64,000 bases of DNA from Bacteroidota bacterium (GCA_023387375.1 JAEWIE010000040.1:186001-250000), one strand, 5' to 3'. Numbered from the stretch's first letter, positions 9,721-18,355 are shown. Notes: generated from the letters alone by a model not told the origin. Made by a program: numbers and translations.

Positions 9721-9751
9721 AATAGAATTTTTAACTATAAATAAAATCGAT

Positions 9752-10162
9752 ATGTATCCAGAAGAATTAGTAATGCCAATGAAGGCGGAGCTTACTGATA
9801 AAGGTTTTGAAGACCTTACAACAGCAGAAAAAGTAACGGAGGCTCTAAAGAAAGAAGGGACAACCCTTGTCATGGTGAACTCCGTATGTGGATGTGCAGC
9901 AGGAGCGGCAAGACCGGGTGTAGTAGAATCTCTTTCAGGTGAAAAGAAACCAGATCATTTAGTGACTGTGTTTGCAGGATTTGATAATGAGGCAGTGGCA
10001 GAAGCAAGAAGACATTTTGCGCCATTCCCACCGAGTTCTCCAAGTGTTGCACTATTTAAAGACGGTGAGCTTGTGCACATGTTAGAAAGACACCATATTG
10101 AAGGGAACCCTGCAGGAGCTATCGCTGCAAATCTTCAAGCGGCTTATGACGAGTACTGCTAG
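9752..10162 (+). CDS. BrxA/BrxB family bacilliredoxin
   Basis: Thioredoxin-fold protein of 136 residues from the YphP/YqiW (DUF1094) family. In Bacillus these remove bacillithiol from S-bacillithiolated proteins. The CGC active-site motif is visible in NSVCGCAAGAARPG at about residues 47-60. Length and N-terminus (MYPEELVMPMKAEL) match the family well. It has its own promoter element and a terminator, so it appears monocistronic. Whether this organism makes bacillithiol cannot be judged from the window. Confidence 0.93.
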   Translation: MYPEELVMPMKAELTDKGFEDLTTAEKVTEALKKEGTTLVMVNSVCGCAAGAARPGVVESLSGEKKPDHLVTVFAGFDNEAVAEARRHFAPFPPSSPSVALFKDGELVHMLERHHIEGNPAGAIAANLQAAYDEYC

Positions 10163-10187
10163 GAAGTAAAATACCTAAGAAAAATAG

Positions 10188-10219
10188 ACCGGCAAGATTA
10201 AATCTCGCCGGTTTTGTTT
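10188..10219. terminator. Bidirectional terminator between convergent genes
   Basis: The stem ACCGGCAAGA with TCTCGCCGGT (one A-C mismatch) carries TTTTGTTTT on the plus side and a T-rich run on the minus side. It overlaps the stop codon of the minus-strand gene at 10198 and should end both that gene and the bacilliredoxin transcript. Confidence 0.75.
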
Positions 10220-10599
10220 TGATTTAATTCGCCAAGTCTTTGCATAACGACTAGCGAAAATATTTTGCTTTCCTCAAGCCATATTTGGTAAAAGTTTTTT
10301 GCCTTCTGGGCCAAATCTCCACTTGGTTCTATTCTATTCTGAAGAAAGAAGAAGTGACCCAGTACTTCATAATAGCCGATTTGGTGCGATTCAGGTTTAC
10401 TCTGAATCTCCGAAAGTATCTCTTTGAAGGGTTTTTCACTAAGCTCTTTTTTTGAGCATTTAAACACATTTCGGATTTGAGTTTCAATGGCCAATTCTTC
10501 CTCTTGCGGAATTCCTTCGTTGTTTCCTAGCAGTAGTCTAGAGAGCGCTTCGCTTAACTGCTGAACCATTCGCAGTATGTAATCTTTATCGTGTATCAT
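10198..10599 (-). CDS. Hypothetical helical protein, DUF6483-like
   Basis: A 133-residue cytoplasmic protein with no signal peptide or membrane segment, predicted to be mostly helical. Its N-terminus (IHDKDYILRMVQQLSEALSRLL) resembles the DUF6483 family start, a recollection I cannot confirm without a profile search. It begins 5 nt after the stop of the SpmA/SpmB-like gene, so the two are almost certainly cotranscribed. No function can be assigned. Its coding status is well supported by operon position and length. Confidence 0.75.
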   Translation of the reverse strand: MIHDKDYILRMVQQLSEALSRLLLGNNEGIPQEEELAIETQIRNVFKCSKKELSEKPFKEILSEIQSKPESHQIGYYEVLGHFFFLQNRIEPSGDLAQKAKNFYQIWLEESKIFSLVVMQRLGELNQNKTGEI

Positions 10600-10604
10600 A
10601 CGTT

Positions 10605-12008
10605 TTATCCAAAGAATAAATAGGCTAGTGAAATAGCAGTTACAATCCCGACTAGGTCTGCAAGGAGCATGGCTCCCACGGTATAGCGAACATTTCGAAT
10701 ACCTACTGCTCCAAAGTAGACGGCAATCACATAAAATGTAGTATCTGAACTGCCCTGTAAAACTCCTGCAAGTCTGGATGCAAAACTATCGGGACCAAAT
10801 GTAGCCATGGTGTCTACCATCATTCCACGTGCTCCGGATCCAGAAAGAGGTTTTATTAGTGCGGTAGGAAGTCCGTCAATAAAGCGCGTGTCTAGGGCTG
10901 CGTAGTTCGCCGCCCATTTCATTCCATCAATAATGATTTCGAAAACACCTGAAGTTCGCAGTAGAGAAATGGCGATCAACATTCCTACGAGGTAGGGGAT
11001 GATTTTCACACAGGTCCAAAATCCCTCCTTTGCTCCTTCGATAAAAGCAGCGAAGATGTCAATTTTTTTGTAGAGTCCACCAAGAACGATCGCAAAGAAA
11101 ATAAAGAGAATTAGACCGTTACTTAAGACTGCGCTAAAGACTCCCAATTCATCTTTGTTTAATTGGACCAAATACACAACCAAGAGTGCAATTAATGCTG
11201 AAATTCCTCCCACATACATAAGGATAATGGGCTGGAACATGTTAATTTTTTGTTTGATGGAAACAATGGTCATCGCTGCCAAAGTGGCTGCAAAGGTTGC
11301 AATTAGACAAGGCAAAAATATATCGGTCGGGTTCGCGGCGTCCATTGAAGCACGAATTGCAATGATGGACACTGGAATTAAGGTAAGTCCACTTGCGTGC
11401 AAACATAAAAACATGATTTGGGCGTTGCTCGCTTTGTCTGTCGAAGGATTTAGAGTCTGTAAACTTTCCATCGCTTTAAGTCCAAAAGGGGTAGCTGCAT
11501 TGTCAAGTCCCAGGAGATTCGCACTGAAATTTAGCATCATATGACCAAAAGAGGGATGATTCTTGGGGATTTCGGGGAATAGCTTTGAAAAGAAAGGTTG
11601 TATTAAACGAGATAGCAAGTTGATTCCTCCGGCTTTTTCCGCTATACTCATAAATCCCATAAAAAGGGTCATAATTCCGATAAGTCCGATACAAATGGTG
11701 ACGGCGGTTTCCGAGGTGCCAATAACACCGTCTGTGGCCTGAACACGGTAAACTTGTACTTCGTTCGATTGACCACTTACTTTGTATCCGATATGCTCTT
11801 GTTCAAAAGTTTGATTTGAGGTGAGTTGAGCTTGAATCTCAGGACTTAGTTCTTGTAAAGGCAAACTAGAGATTTGTACGGTATCTCCTCCTTTACCCAC
11901 CACCATGTCATTGTAGATTGCTTTGTAATTAGGCGAAAAAAGATACTTAATGCTAGCCACAAGGATAGCCACGATAATAAAGGCGGACCAGATTTTACTT
12001 AAAACCAT
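10605..12008 (-). CDS. SpmA/SpmB-like nucleoside-recognition domain membrane protein
   Basis: Polytopic membrane protein of 467 residues. Its first segment (residues about 5-25) is followed by an extracytoplasmic stretch of roughly 80 residues, then many hydrophobic segments. It carries two Gate/nucleoside-recognition type regions, corresponding to fused spore maturation proteins SpmA and SpmB. Conserved elements include LGLDNAATPFGLKAM and, in the second half, LIKPLSGSGARGMM. Fused forms are common in non-sporulating Bacteroidota, where the role is unknown, possibly transport. It is the first gene of a two-gene minus-strand operon. Confidence 0.87.
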   Translation of the reverse strand: MVLSKIWSAFIIVAILVASIKYLFSPNYKAIYNDMVVGKGGDTVQISSLPLQELSPEIQAQLTSNQTFEQEHIGYKVSGQSNEVQVYRVQATDGVIGTSETAVTICIGLIGIMTLFMGFMSIAEKAGGINLLSRLIQPFFSKLFPEIPKNHPSFGHMMLNFSANLLGLDNAATPFGLKAMESLQTLNPSTDKASNAQIMFLCLHASGLTLIPVSIIAIRASMDAANPTDIFLPCLIATFAATLAAMTIVSIKQKINMFQPIILMYVGGISALIALLVVYLVQLNKDELGVFSAVLSNGLILFIFFAIVLGGLYKKIDIFAAFIEGAKEGFWTCVKIIPYLVGMLIAISLLRTSGVFEIIIDGMKWAANYAALDTRFIDGLPTALIKPLSGSGARGMMVDTMATFGPDSFASRLAGVLQGSSDTTFYVIAVYFGAVGIRNVRYTVGAMLLADLVGIVTAISLAYLFFG

Positions 12009-12089
12009 TTAGTTTCGATTTGGTTGTTTTTAAAATTGTATTCCCTAAGAATTAGATGAAACGATTCGGGGGGGATCTTATTTTTAATT

Positions 12090-13802
12090 TTACAATATTC
12101 TAGCAATCGGATATTGGCGATACGCAGCCTCAAAGTAAGGCGAATGTTCATAAATCCAATTGAGCTGCATCGCGGCACTTTTTCTCATCTCGGGGTTAAT
12201 CTTTTTTTCCAATTCAAATACTGTTTGAAGAGCTTTGTTTTCTTTAAGTAGTTGCGCAGCTGTATCTTCAAATACATAATCGGAAAAATGCTCCTTACGC
12301 ATTAAGATACTATCAAAGAAGTTCCAGTTAAAAAAGCTATCCACGGCCGAAGGCTCCAAGGTTTCAAGTAGGTATTTTACACCCGGCTGATTTGTAGAAA
12401 TCAAAAAATCTCCTTTCTTAAAACGAATTTGTTTTGTACTCGCTTTGGTTTGCGTGTTGTAGTGGTTGTAATGACCCTCGTATGGGTTTTTCGCGGTTTG
12501 ATAATCGCTTATTTCGTATAGTTCAACCACGAATGTACTGTCTTTGTCCAAAGGAGTCATCTCAATACGATTTCGCTCCAAATGTTCAATTACAGGCCAC
12601 TGTGATTTTGGAACGATATAATACCTAGGAATTTGAATATCTTTCGTTGATTTATAGGTATTATAGAATTTGATATTTTTTGTAAAAGGATTTGTTCGGT
12701 CATAAAACAGTCGAGGCAAACCTGAAACTTCACTTTTAATTTTGCTAGCTTCATATCCTTTGAATTCAATGGATTCTACTTTCGAACGATCGATTTCCCA
12801 TCCAAGCGTATAAGTGGATCCAGGCTTATATTGTTTTAGATTCTCAAGTCTTTTTTCTTTGATAGTTTTGTAATGTTTGTCTGTGTAATTAATGTAAGAA
12901 AGCATATTTTCATACGTGACTTTTACGCGATCCGCGTAAGGCTTTAGCATATGGGTTTCGGGCACCGTTCCAATGGTGTTGAAAAGAGTGGTATAGCCCG
13001 TCGCGTAGCGTGGTGTATCCATAAATTGTTCGTACCCTTGCTCGGGTGTTCCATTCCATACATTTACATAGGGAATGGGATCAATTCCTTTTGAACGGAG
13101 ATCATTAGAGATTGAGCGATTCATCTCCTGATGATAGTAAGAACCTAAAAGTCTTCCAAGTCGCTCTTTATTGGTCGCAATATAGGTAAGCGTGTATTGG
13201 TAATCCGCACCGTTTGAAACGTGATTGTCAATAAATACATCAGGATTTAATTCATGGAATATTTCCTGGAAACTACGTGCATTTCTAGTGTCTGCTTTAA
13301 TGAAATCTCGATTTAAGTCAAAGTTTCTAGCATTCCCTCTAAATCCATACTCTTCAGGACCATTTTGGTTCGCTCTTGAATAAGATCCACGATTTAGCAT
13401 CCCTCCAATGTTATAGGAAGCCACAAATGCTAACAATACATTTTTAGGTGCCTCAATTCGGCCTTCTGCCAGATCACGTAGCAGCATCATGGACGCATCA
13501 ATACCGTCGGGTTCACCGGGATGGATTCCATTATTGACTAACAAGATTGCCTTTTTCGTCGATTTTGTTGGGTTGAAGTTTCTATCTTTACTAAAGAAAA
13601 GAACTTCTAAAGGGTAGCCACTGTCCGTTAGTCCGTATTCTTTTTGAAGAATGGTAGAGTGATTTTTATCGAGTTTTTGATAGAAATCACGCATTTCTTC
13701 GTAGGTAGGTGACTGATTACCATTCCCTTTTTCGAAAGGCGTCAGTTGGGTTTGTGCCACACACCAAGTACTCAAAATGCACAAAAAGATTGAAAATCTC
13801 AT
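12090..13802 (-). CDS. Secreted M14 family zinc carboxypeptidase-like protein
   Basis: Secreted or periplasmic metallopeptidase of 570 residues. A signal peptide (MRFSIFLCILSTWCVAQ) precedes the M14 domain. The first two zinc ligands are in HPGEPDG at about residues 94-97 and the third is likely the His in FIDNHVSNGADYQ at about residue 195. The C-terminal 250 residues form a second region I cannot name. The substrate is unknown. The family is widespread in Flavobacteriia and often annotated as zinc carboxypeptidase. Confidence 0.88.
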   Translation of the reverse strand: MRFSIFLCILSTWCVAQTQLTPFEKGNGNQSPTYEEMRDFYQKLDKNHSTILQKEYGLTDSGYPLEVLFFSKDRNFNPTKSTKKAILLVNNGIHPGEPDGIDASMMLLRDLAEGRIEAPKNVLLAFVASYNIGGMLNRGSYSRANQNGPEEYGFRGNARNFDLNRDFIKADTRNARSFQEIFHELNPDVFIDNHVSNGADYQYTLTYIATNKERLGRLLGSYYHQEMNRSISNDLRSKGIDPIPYVNVWNGTPEQGYEQFMDTPRYATGYTTLFNTIGTVPETHMLKPYADRVKVTYENMLSYINYTDKHYKTIKEKRLENLKQYKPGSTYTLGWEIDRSKVESIEFKGYEASKIKSEVSGLPRLFYDRTNPFTKNIKFYNTYKSTKDIQIPRYYIVPKSQWPVIEHLERNRIEMTPLDKDSTFVVELYEISDYQTAKNPYEGHYNHYNTQTKASTKQIRFKKGDFLISTNQPGVKYLLETLEPSAVDSFFNWNFFDSILMRKEHFSDYVFEDTAAQLLKENKALQTVFELEKKINPEMRKSAAMQLNWIYEHSPYFEAAYRQYPIARIL

Positions 13803-13822
13803 AAAATTATAGACCGATTTAA

Positions 13823-13981
13823 TTAGGAAAGTTTAGTTTGAAACGCTTTGTTTGTACTTTGGGCCACATAGTCCAGAAACGGAGTGTCTAGGTGTATACA
13901 GATGAGCAGCCATTTTTTCTTTATGATGCTAGCTGCTTCATGCGAAAACTCGCGAAGTCGTCCTGTTTCTAGGTTGTACAT
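13823..13981 (-). CDS. Possible small protein of 52 residues
   Basis: A minus-strand ORF starts at an ATG at 13981 and ends with TAA at 13823. The product begins MYNLETGRLREFSHEAA and contains the hydrophobic stretch WLLICIHLDTPFL. It starts 38 nt downstream of the DUF6973-like gene on the same strand, with AAGGAT shortly before the ATG, and fills most of an otherwise empty gap. No family is recognised. It could be a real small gene of that operon or a chance ORF; length alone cannot decide. Confidence 0.35.
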   Translation of the reverse strand: MYNLETGRLREFSHEAASIIKKKWLLICIHLDTPFLDYVAQSTNKAFQTKLS

Positions 13982-14019
13982 GGCATATCCTTAAAGTTAA
14001 CTTGAAGTAAAGGTAAAAA

Positions 14020-14532
14020 TTATTCAACAAGGTACACCAGTTCATCTGAAGTTTCTTGTGATAATGAAGTGAGAATTTGCGCTGTTTTTGTTTTTTCAAG
14101 CAATTTTTCGACGAAAAATCCAGTTTCAAAAAATTGTCTGTGGATTCCAGGCAGCATTTGTTCAAACAAGCGAAGTCCTACTGTATTGTTATGGAGATCC
14201 ATTTTGGTTTCAAGTGGTTTGTTGGGGAAAAGCTCCTCGTGCATGTCCGTGAATATCTTCGCGTAGCTAAGCGCCTTTTTACTAGAGGAAATCTTAGAGC
14301 AGTACATGCATATTAAGCAGGTCCATAGGGCATGTCTAAATGCATTTCCTATGCCGCTTGTTGAATTGGTTTTCGGGAAAAGTCTTTTTGTGATTGCATA
14401 GGTACGGAGCGTCGCATAGAGACCTAGAATAGAATAATGAGGATAGCGAAGCGCAAGGCTGAACATGCGGATTAACTTCTTTAGTGAGAGACTTTTTATC
14501 GCATTGAATAAAATTTTTATCGCACTTCTCAT
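14020..14532 (-). CDS. DUF6973-like protein
   Basis: A 170-residue protein without a clear signal peptide, with a basic N-terminus. It carries the pattern GNAFRHALW (about residues 62-70) and MDLHNNTVGLRLFE (about 110-123), which I recognise from DUF6973 domain proteins of Bacteroidota. The conserved His, Asp and Asn residues suggest an enzyme, but no activity is known. The accD terminator separates it from accD upstream, so it probably has its own start site. Confidence 0.7.
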   Translation of the reverse strand: MRSAIKILFNAIKSLSLKKLIRMFSLALRYPHYSILGLYATLRTYAITKRLFPKTNSTSGIGNAFRHALWTCLICMYCSKISSSKKALSYAKIFTDMHEELFPNKPLETKMDLHNNTVGLRLFEQMLPGIHRQFFETGFFVEKLLEKTKTAQILTSLSQETSDELVYLVE

Positions 14533-14537
14533 AAAAT

Positions 14538-14563
14538 AAATCTCACCCGCGAAGGTGAGATTT
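14538..14563 (-). terminator. Terminator of accD
   Basis: A 10-bp stem (AAATCTCACC with GGTGAGATTT) around the hexaloop CGCGAA lies 22 nt beyond the accD stop. On the minus strand it continues into ATTTTATG, a T-rich tail. Confidence 0.7.
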
Positions 14564-14584
14564 TAGTATTAATTAATTGTTGAA

Positions 14585-15436
14585 TTAAGCGTGTGTTAGC
14601 AAGGAAAGGGTCTGCGAGAGCTTGTTTTTTGCATCGGTTCGTTTTACGATGAAATCAACAAATCCCTTTTCCAGTAAAAACTCAGAGGTTTGGAATCCTT
14701 CTGGAAGATCTTTTCCAATGGTTTCGCGAATAACGCGTGGTCCCGCAAATCCAATAAGTGCTCCTGGTTCTGCCATAATGATGTCTGCAGTCATCGCGAA
14801 GGAAGCTGTAATACCTCCAAACGTAGGGTCACAGAGGTAGGCAATGTAGGGAAGTCCGTGTTCTGAGAGTTGAGAGAGCTTGGCTTGAACTTTCGCAAGC
14901 TGCATTAATGAAAATGCGGCTTCTTGCATTCTTGCGCCTCCCGATTGGCAGATAATCATGTAAGGCAATTTATGCTTTATACTGTAATCTATTGCTCTGC
15001 GAATCTTTTCTCCCATGGCAGATCCTAGGGAACCTCCAATAAAAGCAAAGTCCATACAAGAAATAACCATTTCGGAGCCATTCACCTTACCTACGGCATT
15101 TCGAATGGAATCTGTAAGTTTTGTTTTTGCTTTTACTTCTTTCAGACGATCACTATAGGATTTTGTATCCTTAAAATCAAGCATATCTACGCTTTCCACA
15201 TCGGAATTCAATTCCTTGAATTTGTTGTGGTCAAAAAACATTTCAAAAAACTCTTCACTTCCTATGCGTACGTGAAATCCATCCTCGGGTGAAACATAGT
15301 TGTTTCTCTTTAATTCATCGTGTTCTACGATTTTGCCTGAAGGTGTTTTGTGCCACAGGCCTTTAGGAACGTCCTTCTTGTTTTCAGTTGACGTTGTAAT
15401 GTTTTTTGTTTTTCTTTTGAACCAGTCAAATGCCAT
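14585..15436 (-). CDS. accD: Acetyl-CoA carboxylase carboxyltransferase subunit beta
   Basis: Subunit of the carboxyltransferase that moves the carboxyl group from biotin to acetyl-CoA, giving malonyl-CoA for fatty-acid synthesis. The 283-residue protein has the crotonase-like core with SGGARMQEAAFSLMQLAK and GALIGFAGPRVIRETIG. The four zinc-finger cysteines of E. coli AccD are absent: the corresponding region reads GLWHKTPSGKIVEHDELKRN. As far as I recall this loss is typical of Flavobacteriia, so it is not a defect of this copy. accA is not in the window. Confidence 0.95.
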   Translation of the reverse strand: MAFDWFKRKTKNITTSTENKKDVPKGLWHKTPSGKIVEHDELKRNNYVSPEDGFHVRIGSEEFFEMFFDHNKFKELNSDVESVDMLDFKDTKSYSDRLKEVKAKTKLTDSIRNAVGKVNGSEMVISCMDFAFIGGSLGSAMGEKIRRAIDYSIKHKLPYMIICQSGGARMQEAAFSLMQLAKVQAKLSQLSEHGLPYIAYLCDPTFGGITASFAMTADIIMAEPGALIGFAGPRVIRETIGKDLPEGFQTSEFLLEKGFVDFIVKRTDAKNKLSQTLSLLTHA

Positions 15437-15456
15437 GTTCGATAATATTTAATGCA

Positions 15457-15464
15457 CAAAAGTA
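15457..15464 (-). promoter_or_regulatory. Promoter -7 element for accD
   Basis: On the minus strand the bases read TACTTTTG, a full match to TAnnTTTG, about 20 nt before the accD ATG. A -33 element is not obvious. Confidence 0.55.
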
Positions 15465-15514
15465 GTCAATAATTCTAAAATGACCCTACGAGTTATTCGA
15501 ATTAATGCTTTTGT

Positions 15515-16585
15515 TTATTTTAAAGTGTTTACGTTGTTTAGATCTTCAAAAGCACGAACGAGACGTTTTGAGAAGGTTTCCTCTCCCTTTCTAATCCATC
15601 CTCTTGGATCATAGAATTTCTTGTTCGGTTTGTCCGCTCCTTCTGGGTTTCCGATTTGCGTTCTAAGGAATTCGATTTGGTCTACCATATAATCGCGAAT
15701 ACCTTCGGTATAGGCAAATTGTAGGTCAGTGTCAATATTCATTTTAATAACCCCATAATCAATCGCTTCTCTAATTTCTTCTAAAGAAGATCCTGATCCG
15801 CCGTGGAATACGAAGTTCACAGGCTTTTTAGAGGTAGAGAATTTTTCTTCAACAAATTTTTGAGAGTTGTCAAGAATTTTTGGTGTTAATTTTACATTTC
15901 CTGGTTTGTAAACCCCGTGCACATTTCCAAAGGCGGCTGCAATAGTGAAGTTATTAGAAATGGCTTTTAGCCTTTCGTACGCGTATGCCACTTCGTCAGG
16001 CTGAGTATAGAGTTTTGAAGAATCTACTCCGGAATTATCGACTCCGTCTTCTTCACCCCCTGTCACTCCAAGTTCGATTTCTAAAGTCATATCCATTTTT
16101 GCCATTCTTTCGAAATATTTAGTAGATATGTCAATGTTTTCCTCGATCGGCTCTTCAGACAAGTCTAGCATGTGAGAAGAGTAAAGTGATTTTCCGTATA
16201 ATTTATAGAACTCTTCACTTGCGTCAAGAAGCCCATCAATCCAAGGTAGTAATTTTTTTGCACAGTGGTCTGTATGTAAGATCACAGTAGCACCGTAAGC
16301 TTCTGCTAAAGTATGGATGTGTTTTGCTCCCGCAATACCTCCTAGGATGGCTGCTTTTTGCGCCTCATTGCTTAGTCCTTTTCCCGCATTGAAGGCTGCC
16401 CCTCCGTTGGAGAATTGAATGATAACAGGAGAGTTTAACTTTGCCGCTGTCTCCATGGTCGCATTCACGTTGCTCGACCCAATTACGTTCACGGCGGGCA
16501 AAGCAAATCTATTTTCTTTTGCGTATTGAAAAATGTCGGTAACCATTTGTCCGGTTGCTACTCCTGCAGGAAACTGTCTACTCAT
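15515..16585 (-). CDS. fbaA: Class II fructose-bisphosphate aldolase
   Basis: Zinc-dependent aldolase interconverting fructose 1,6-bisphosphate with dihydroxyacetone phosphate and glyceraldehyde 3-phosphate. The 356-residue length and sequence match the E. coli FbaA-type (class IIA). Zinc and catalytic motifs visible are HTDHCAKK, ELGVTGGEEDGVDN, FGNVHGVYKPG and VFHGGSGSS, followed by VIKMNIDTDLQ. It lies between nadK and accD on the same strand with gaps of about 70 nt on both sides, so it may have its own promoter. Confidence 0.97.
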   Translation of the reverse strand: MSRQFPAGVATGQMVTDIFQYAKENRFALPAVNVIGSSNVNATMETAAKLNSPVIIQFSNGGAAFNAGKGLSNEAQKAAILGGIAGAKHIHTLAEAYGATVILHTDHCAKKLLPWIDGLLDASEEFYKLYGKSLYSSHMLDLSEEPIEENIDISTKYFERMAKMDMTLEIELGVTGGEEDGVDNSGVDSSKLYTQPDEVAYAYERLKAISNNFTIAAAFGNVHGVYKPGNVKLTPKILDNSQKFVEEKFSTSKKPVNFVFHGGSGSSLEEIREAIDYGVIKMNIDTDLQFAYTEGIRDYMVDQIEFLRTQIGNPEGADKPNKKFYDPRGWIRKGEETFSKRLVRAFEDLNNVNTLK

Positions 16586-16657
16586 TTGTTGTAGTTTTAA
16601 GGTTGAAAAATGTGGTAATTAATCTTGTAAAGTTACTAATTTTTGTTGGATCGCCTA

Positions 16658-17524
16658 TCAATTTCTTTTGTCTTTGCCCCATAGCAGCTTTTGACGAATC
16701 GTTTCGTAGAAACTTAGGTTGGTGGGTTGCACCAGGGAAACTTTGAAATCTGCTTTTCTTATGATTAGCTCAGTGTCTGTATCAATGTGGATTAATCTCG
16801 AATCTAGTGATAAGGAATACTGCGATACTCGGCTTTCGACTTTAAGCCTGAACTGGGCATCGTCTTTGACAATAAGGGGTCTTACATTGAGGTTATGTGG
16901 CGCGATAGGTGTAATGACGAAGTTGTCATTTTCGGGTGCGATGATTGGACCTCCACAACTTAAGGAGTAAGCGGTAGAGCCTGTGGGTGTCGAAATAATC
17001 ACACCGTCTCCCCAAAAAACGTTTAAGAACTCATCATCTATAAATGAATCGATCGTAATCATCGAGGTCGTTTCTTTTCTGGAAACTACAATATCATTTA
17101 AAGCAAAAGGAAAAAACTCATCCGAATTGGGGCAAACTACCTCGATTACAGAACGTCTTGAAATTTTATAACTGCCCTTTAGAATTGCATCCAGTTCTTT
17201 AAACACTTCCTCTTTTGTAAAGCTCGCTAAAAATCCAAGTCGGCCGGTATTCACTCCGACGACAGGAATTTCCAAATTCTGGACAAATAAAAGAGAGCTC
17301 ACAAGTGTGCCGTCTCCTCCGAAGGTAAAGAACAAATCGACCTTTTGCTCTTTAAGATCTTCTTTGTTATGGAAAGTTTCGAAATCTTTTGAAAACTGCA
17401 TGTCCTCAGCCATTCCCTGATACAAAACCGAAGCCACTCCTCGTTTGTCTAACTCAGAAATGAACTTGCTCAGATAGAGGAACGTATCGAGATCGTTTTT
17501 TTGTGTATAGATTGCTGCTTTCAT
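16658..17524 (-). CDS. nadK: NAD kinase
   Basis: Cytoplasmic kinase producing NADP from NAD. The GGDG motif of the diacylglycerol-kinase-like fold is at residues 69-72 (FTFGGDGTLVSS). A conserved TPTGSTAYSLSCGGPII segment lies in the second half. The 288-residue length is usual. It starts 3 nt after the CBS-domain gene, a pairing found in many Flavobacteria, so the two share an operon. Confidence 0.96.
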   Translation of the reverse strand: MKAAIYTQKNDLDTFLYLSKFISELDKRGVASVLYQGMAEDMQFSKDFETFHNKEDLKEQKVDLFFTFGGDGTLVSSLLFVQNLEIPVVGVNTGRLGFLASFTKEEVFKELDAILKGSYKISRRSVIEVVCPNSDEFFPFALNDIVVSRKETTSMITIDSFIDDEFLNVFWGDGVIISTPTGSTAYSLSCGGPIIAPENDNFVITPIAPHNLNVRPLIVKDDAQFRLKVESRVSQYSLSLDSRLIHIDTDTELIIRKADFKVSLVQPTNLSFYETIRQKLLWGKDKRN

Positions 17525-17527
17525 CGA

Positions 17528-18181
17528 TTAAACCTCTAAATATTTTTGGAAAAAGCCAAATCGATCTTTTAATAATTTGTCTTTTTGGTCGTCGTATTGC
17601 TTATGTATCACCGTGTATCCATAGCGCTCAAAGGTCTCATCAATGGAGCTAAGTGTATCGCTTTTGATTTTCATCGTGATTTGCACACCGTCCTCAAGAA
17701 TCGCACTAACGTAAAGACCATAAAGTTTTGAATTGTTACTTTCCACGATCGTGGTGATCTCAGAAAAAGAGTAATGGATTGTATTGGTCTGAACAGTGAG
17801 TATAGCACCACTCTCTGAAAAGAGTGGGTATTTTGAAAACTCATTAAACAAATCCTCACTTGAAATGTAACCTATGTATTTCTCGTTTTTTCCAATAACG
17901 GGAACAACGTTAGAATTAAAGATATAAAAGAGTTTTACGGTATCTAAGATGCTGCTGTCGTCATAGACGGCGAATTTTTCGAAGTGGATATCCAAAGTGC
18001 CAATCTTGTCTTCGGGACTTTCCTCTAGAAAACTTTGACTCAGTGCACCGACATAAATTCCACGATCTTTAATGAATATATGAGAATGACCAAATTCCCT
18101 GGCGATCTCGCAGGCAGATTCAATCGAATCGTTCAGGGCAAAGGCGGGATAGTCCTTGGAAATATATTCTTTTATAAACAT
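17528..18181 (-). CDS. CBS domain-containing protein
   Basis: A 217-residue cytoplasmic protein. Two CBS repeats occupy roughly residues 1-125 (for example VVPVIGKNEKYIGYISSEDLF), and a C-terminal region of about 90 residues resembles an ACT-like ligand-binding domain (LYGLYVSAILEDGVQITMKI). CBS pairs usually bind adenosyl nucleotides. Because it is cotranscribed with nadK, a role in sensing adenylate or NAD(P) state is a plausible inference, not shown. Confidence 0.85.
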   Translation of the reverse strand: MFIKEYISKDYPAFALNDSIESACEIAREFGHSHIFIKDRGIYVGALSQSFLEESPEDKIGTLDIHFEKFAVYDDSSILDTVKLFYIFNSNVVPVIGKNEKYIGYISSEDLFNEFSKYPLFSESGAILTVQTNTIHYSFSEITTIVESNNSKLYGLYVSAILEDGVQITMKIKSDTLSSIDETFERYGYTVIHKQYDDQKDKLLKDRFGFFQKYLEV

Positions 18182-18252
18182 GAGGCTAATTTAGGAAAAA
18201 TATGAAAAGAGTCCTTGTTTTCCACTCGGATTTTGAGACTCAAAAATTTTTC

Positions 18253-18284
18253 TTGGTTTGCATTGTAAAAAAGAGTTATCTTTG
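18253..18284 (+). promoter_or_regulatory. Strong Bacteroidetes promoter without a downstream gene
   Basis: TTG at 18253-18255 and TATCTTTG at 18277-18284 are separated by 21 nt, matching the Bacteroidetes promoter pattern. The only thing downstream on this strand before a terminator is about 30 nt of sequence, so it probably drives a short RNA. Confidence 0.6.
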
Positions 18285-18290
18285 CAGTCT

Positions 18291-18355
18291 TTCATTTTTA
18301 CTTTTTATTAGATTTATTAAACCGCCCTGTCCGTAAGGATCTTGCGGTTTTTTTT
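18291..18355 (+). ncRNA. Candidate small RNA
   Basis: Predicted from the promoter at 18253-18284 and an intrinsic terminator at 18319-18355. The transcript would be about 65 nt, contains no ATG-initiated ORF, and is flanked by minus-strand genes, so it is not the leader of a plus-strand gene. Its 3' half folds into an outer stem AAACCGC/GCGGTTT with an inner TCC-GUAA-GGA hairpin capped by a GNRA-type tetraloop. I do not recognise an RNA family. The exact 5' end is an estimate from the -7 position. Confidence 0.45.
18319..18355 (+). terminator. Rho-independent terminator of the candidate small RNA
   Basis: Seven-bp outer stem (18319-18325 with 18344-18350) with an inner three-bp hairpin and a run of eight T (18348-18355). 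The T-run is only on the plus strand, so it is directional and not the end of the minus-strand methyltransferase gene. Confidence 0.8.

Noticed and set aside
13938..14165. Minus-strand ORF of 75 codons overlapping the end of the DUF6973-like gene in another frame
   Set aside because: It overlaps a better-supported gene out of frame and encodes a low-quality, basic and aromatic-rich sequence.
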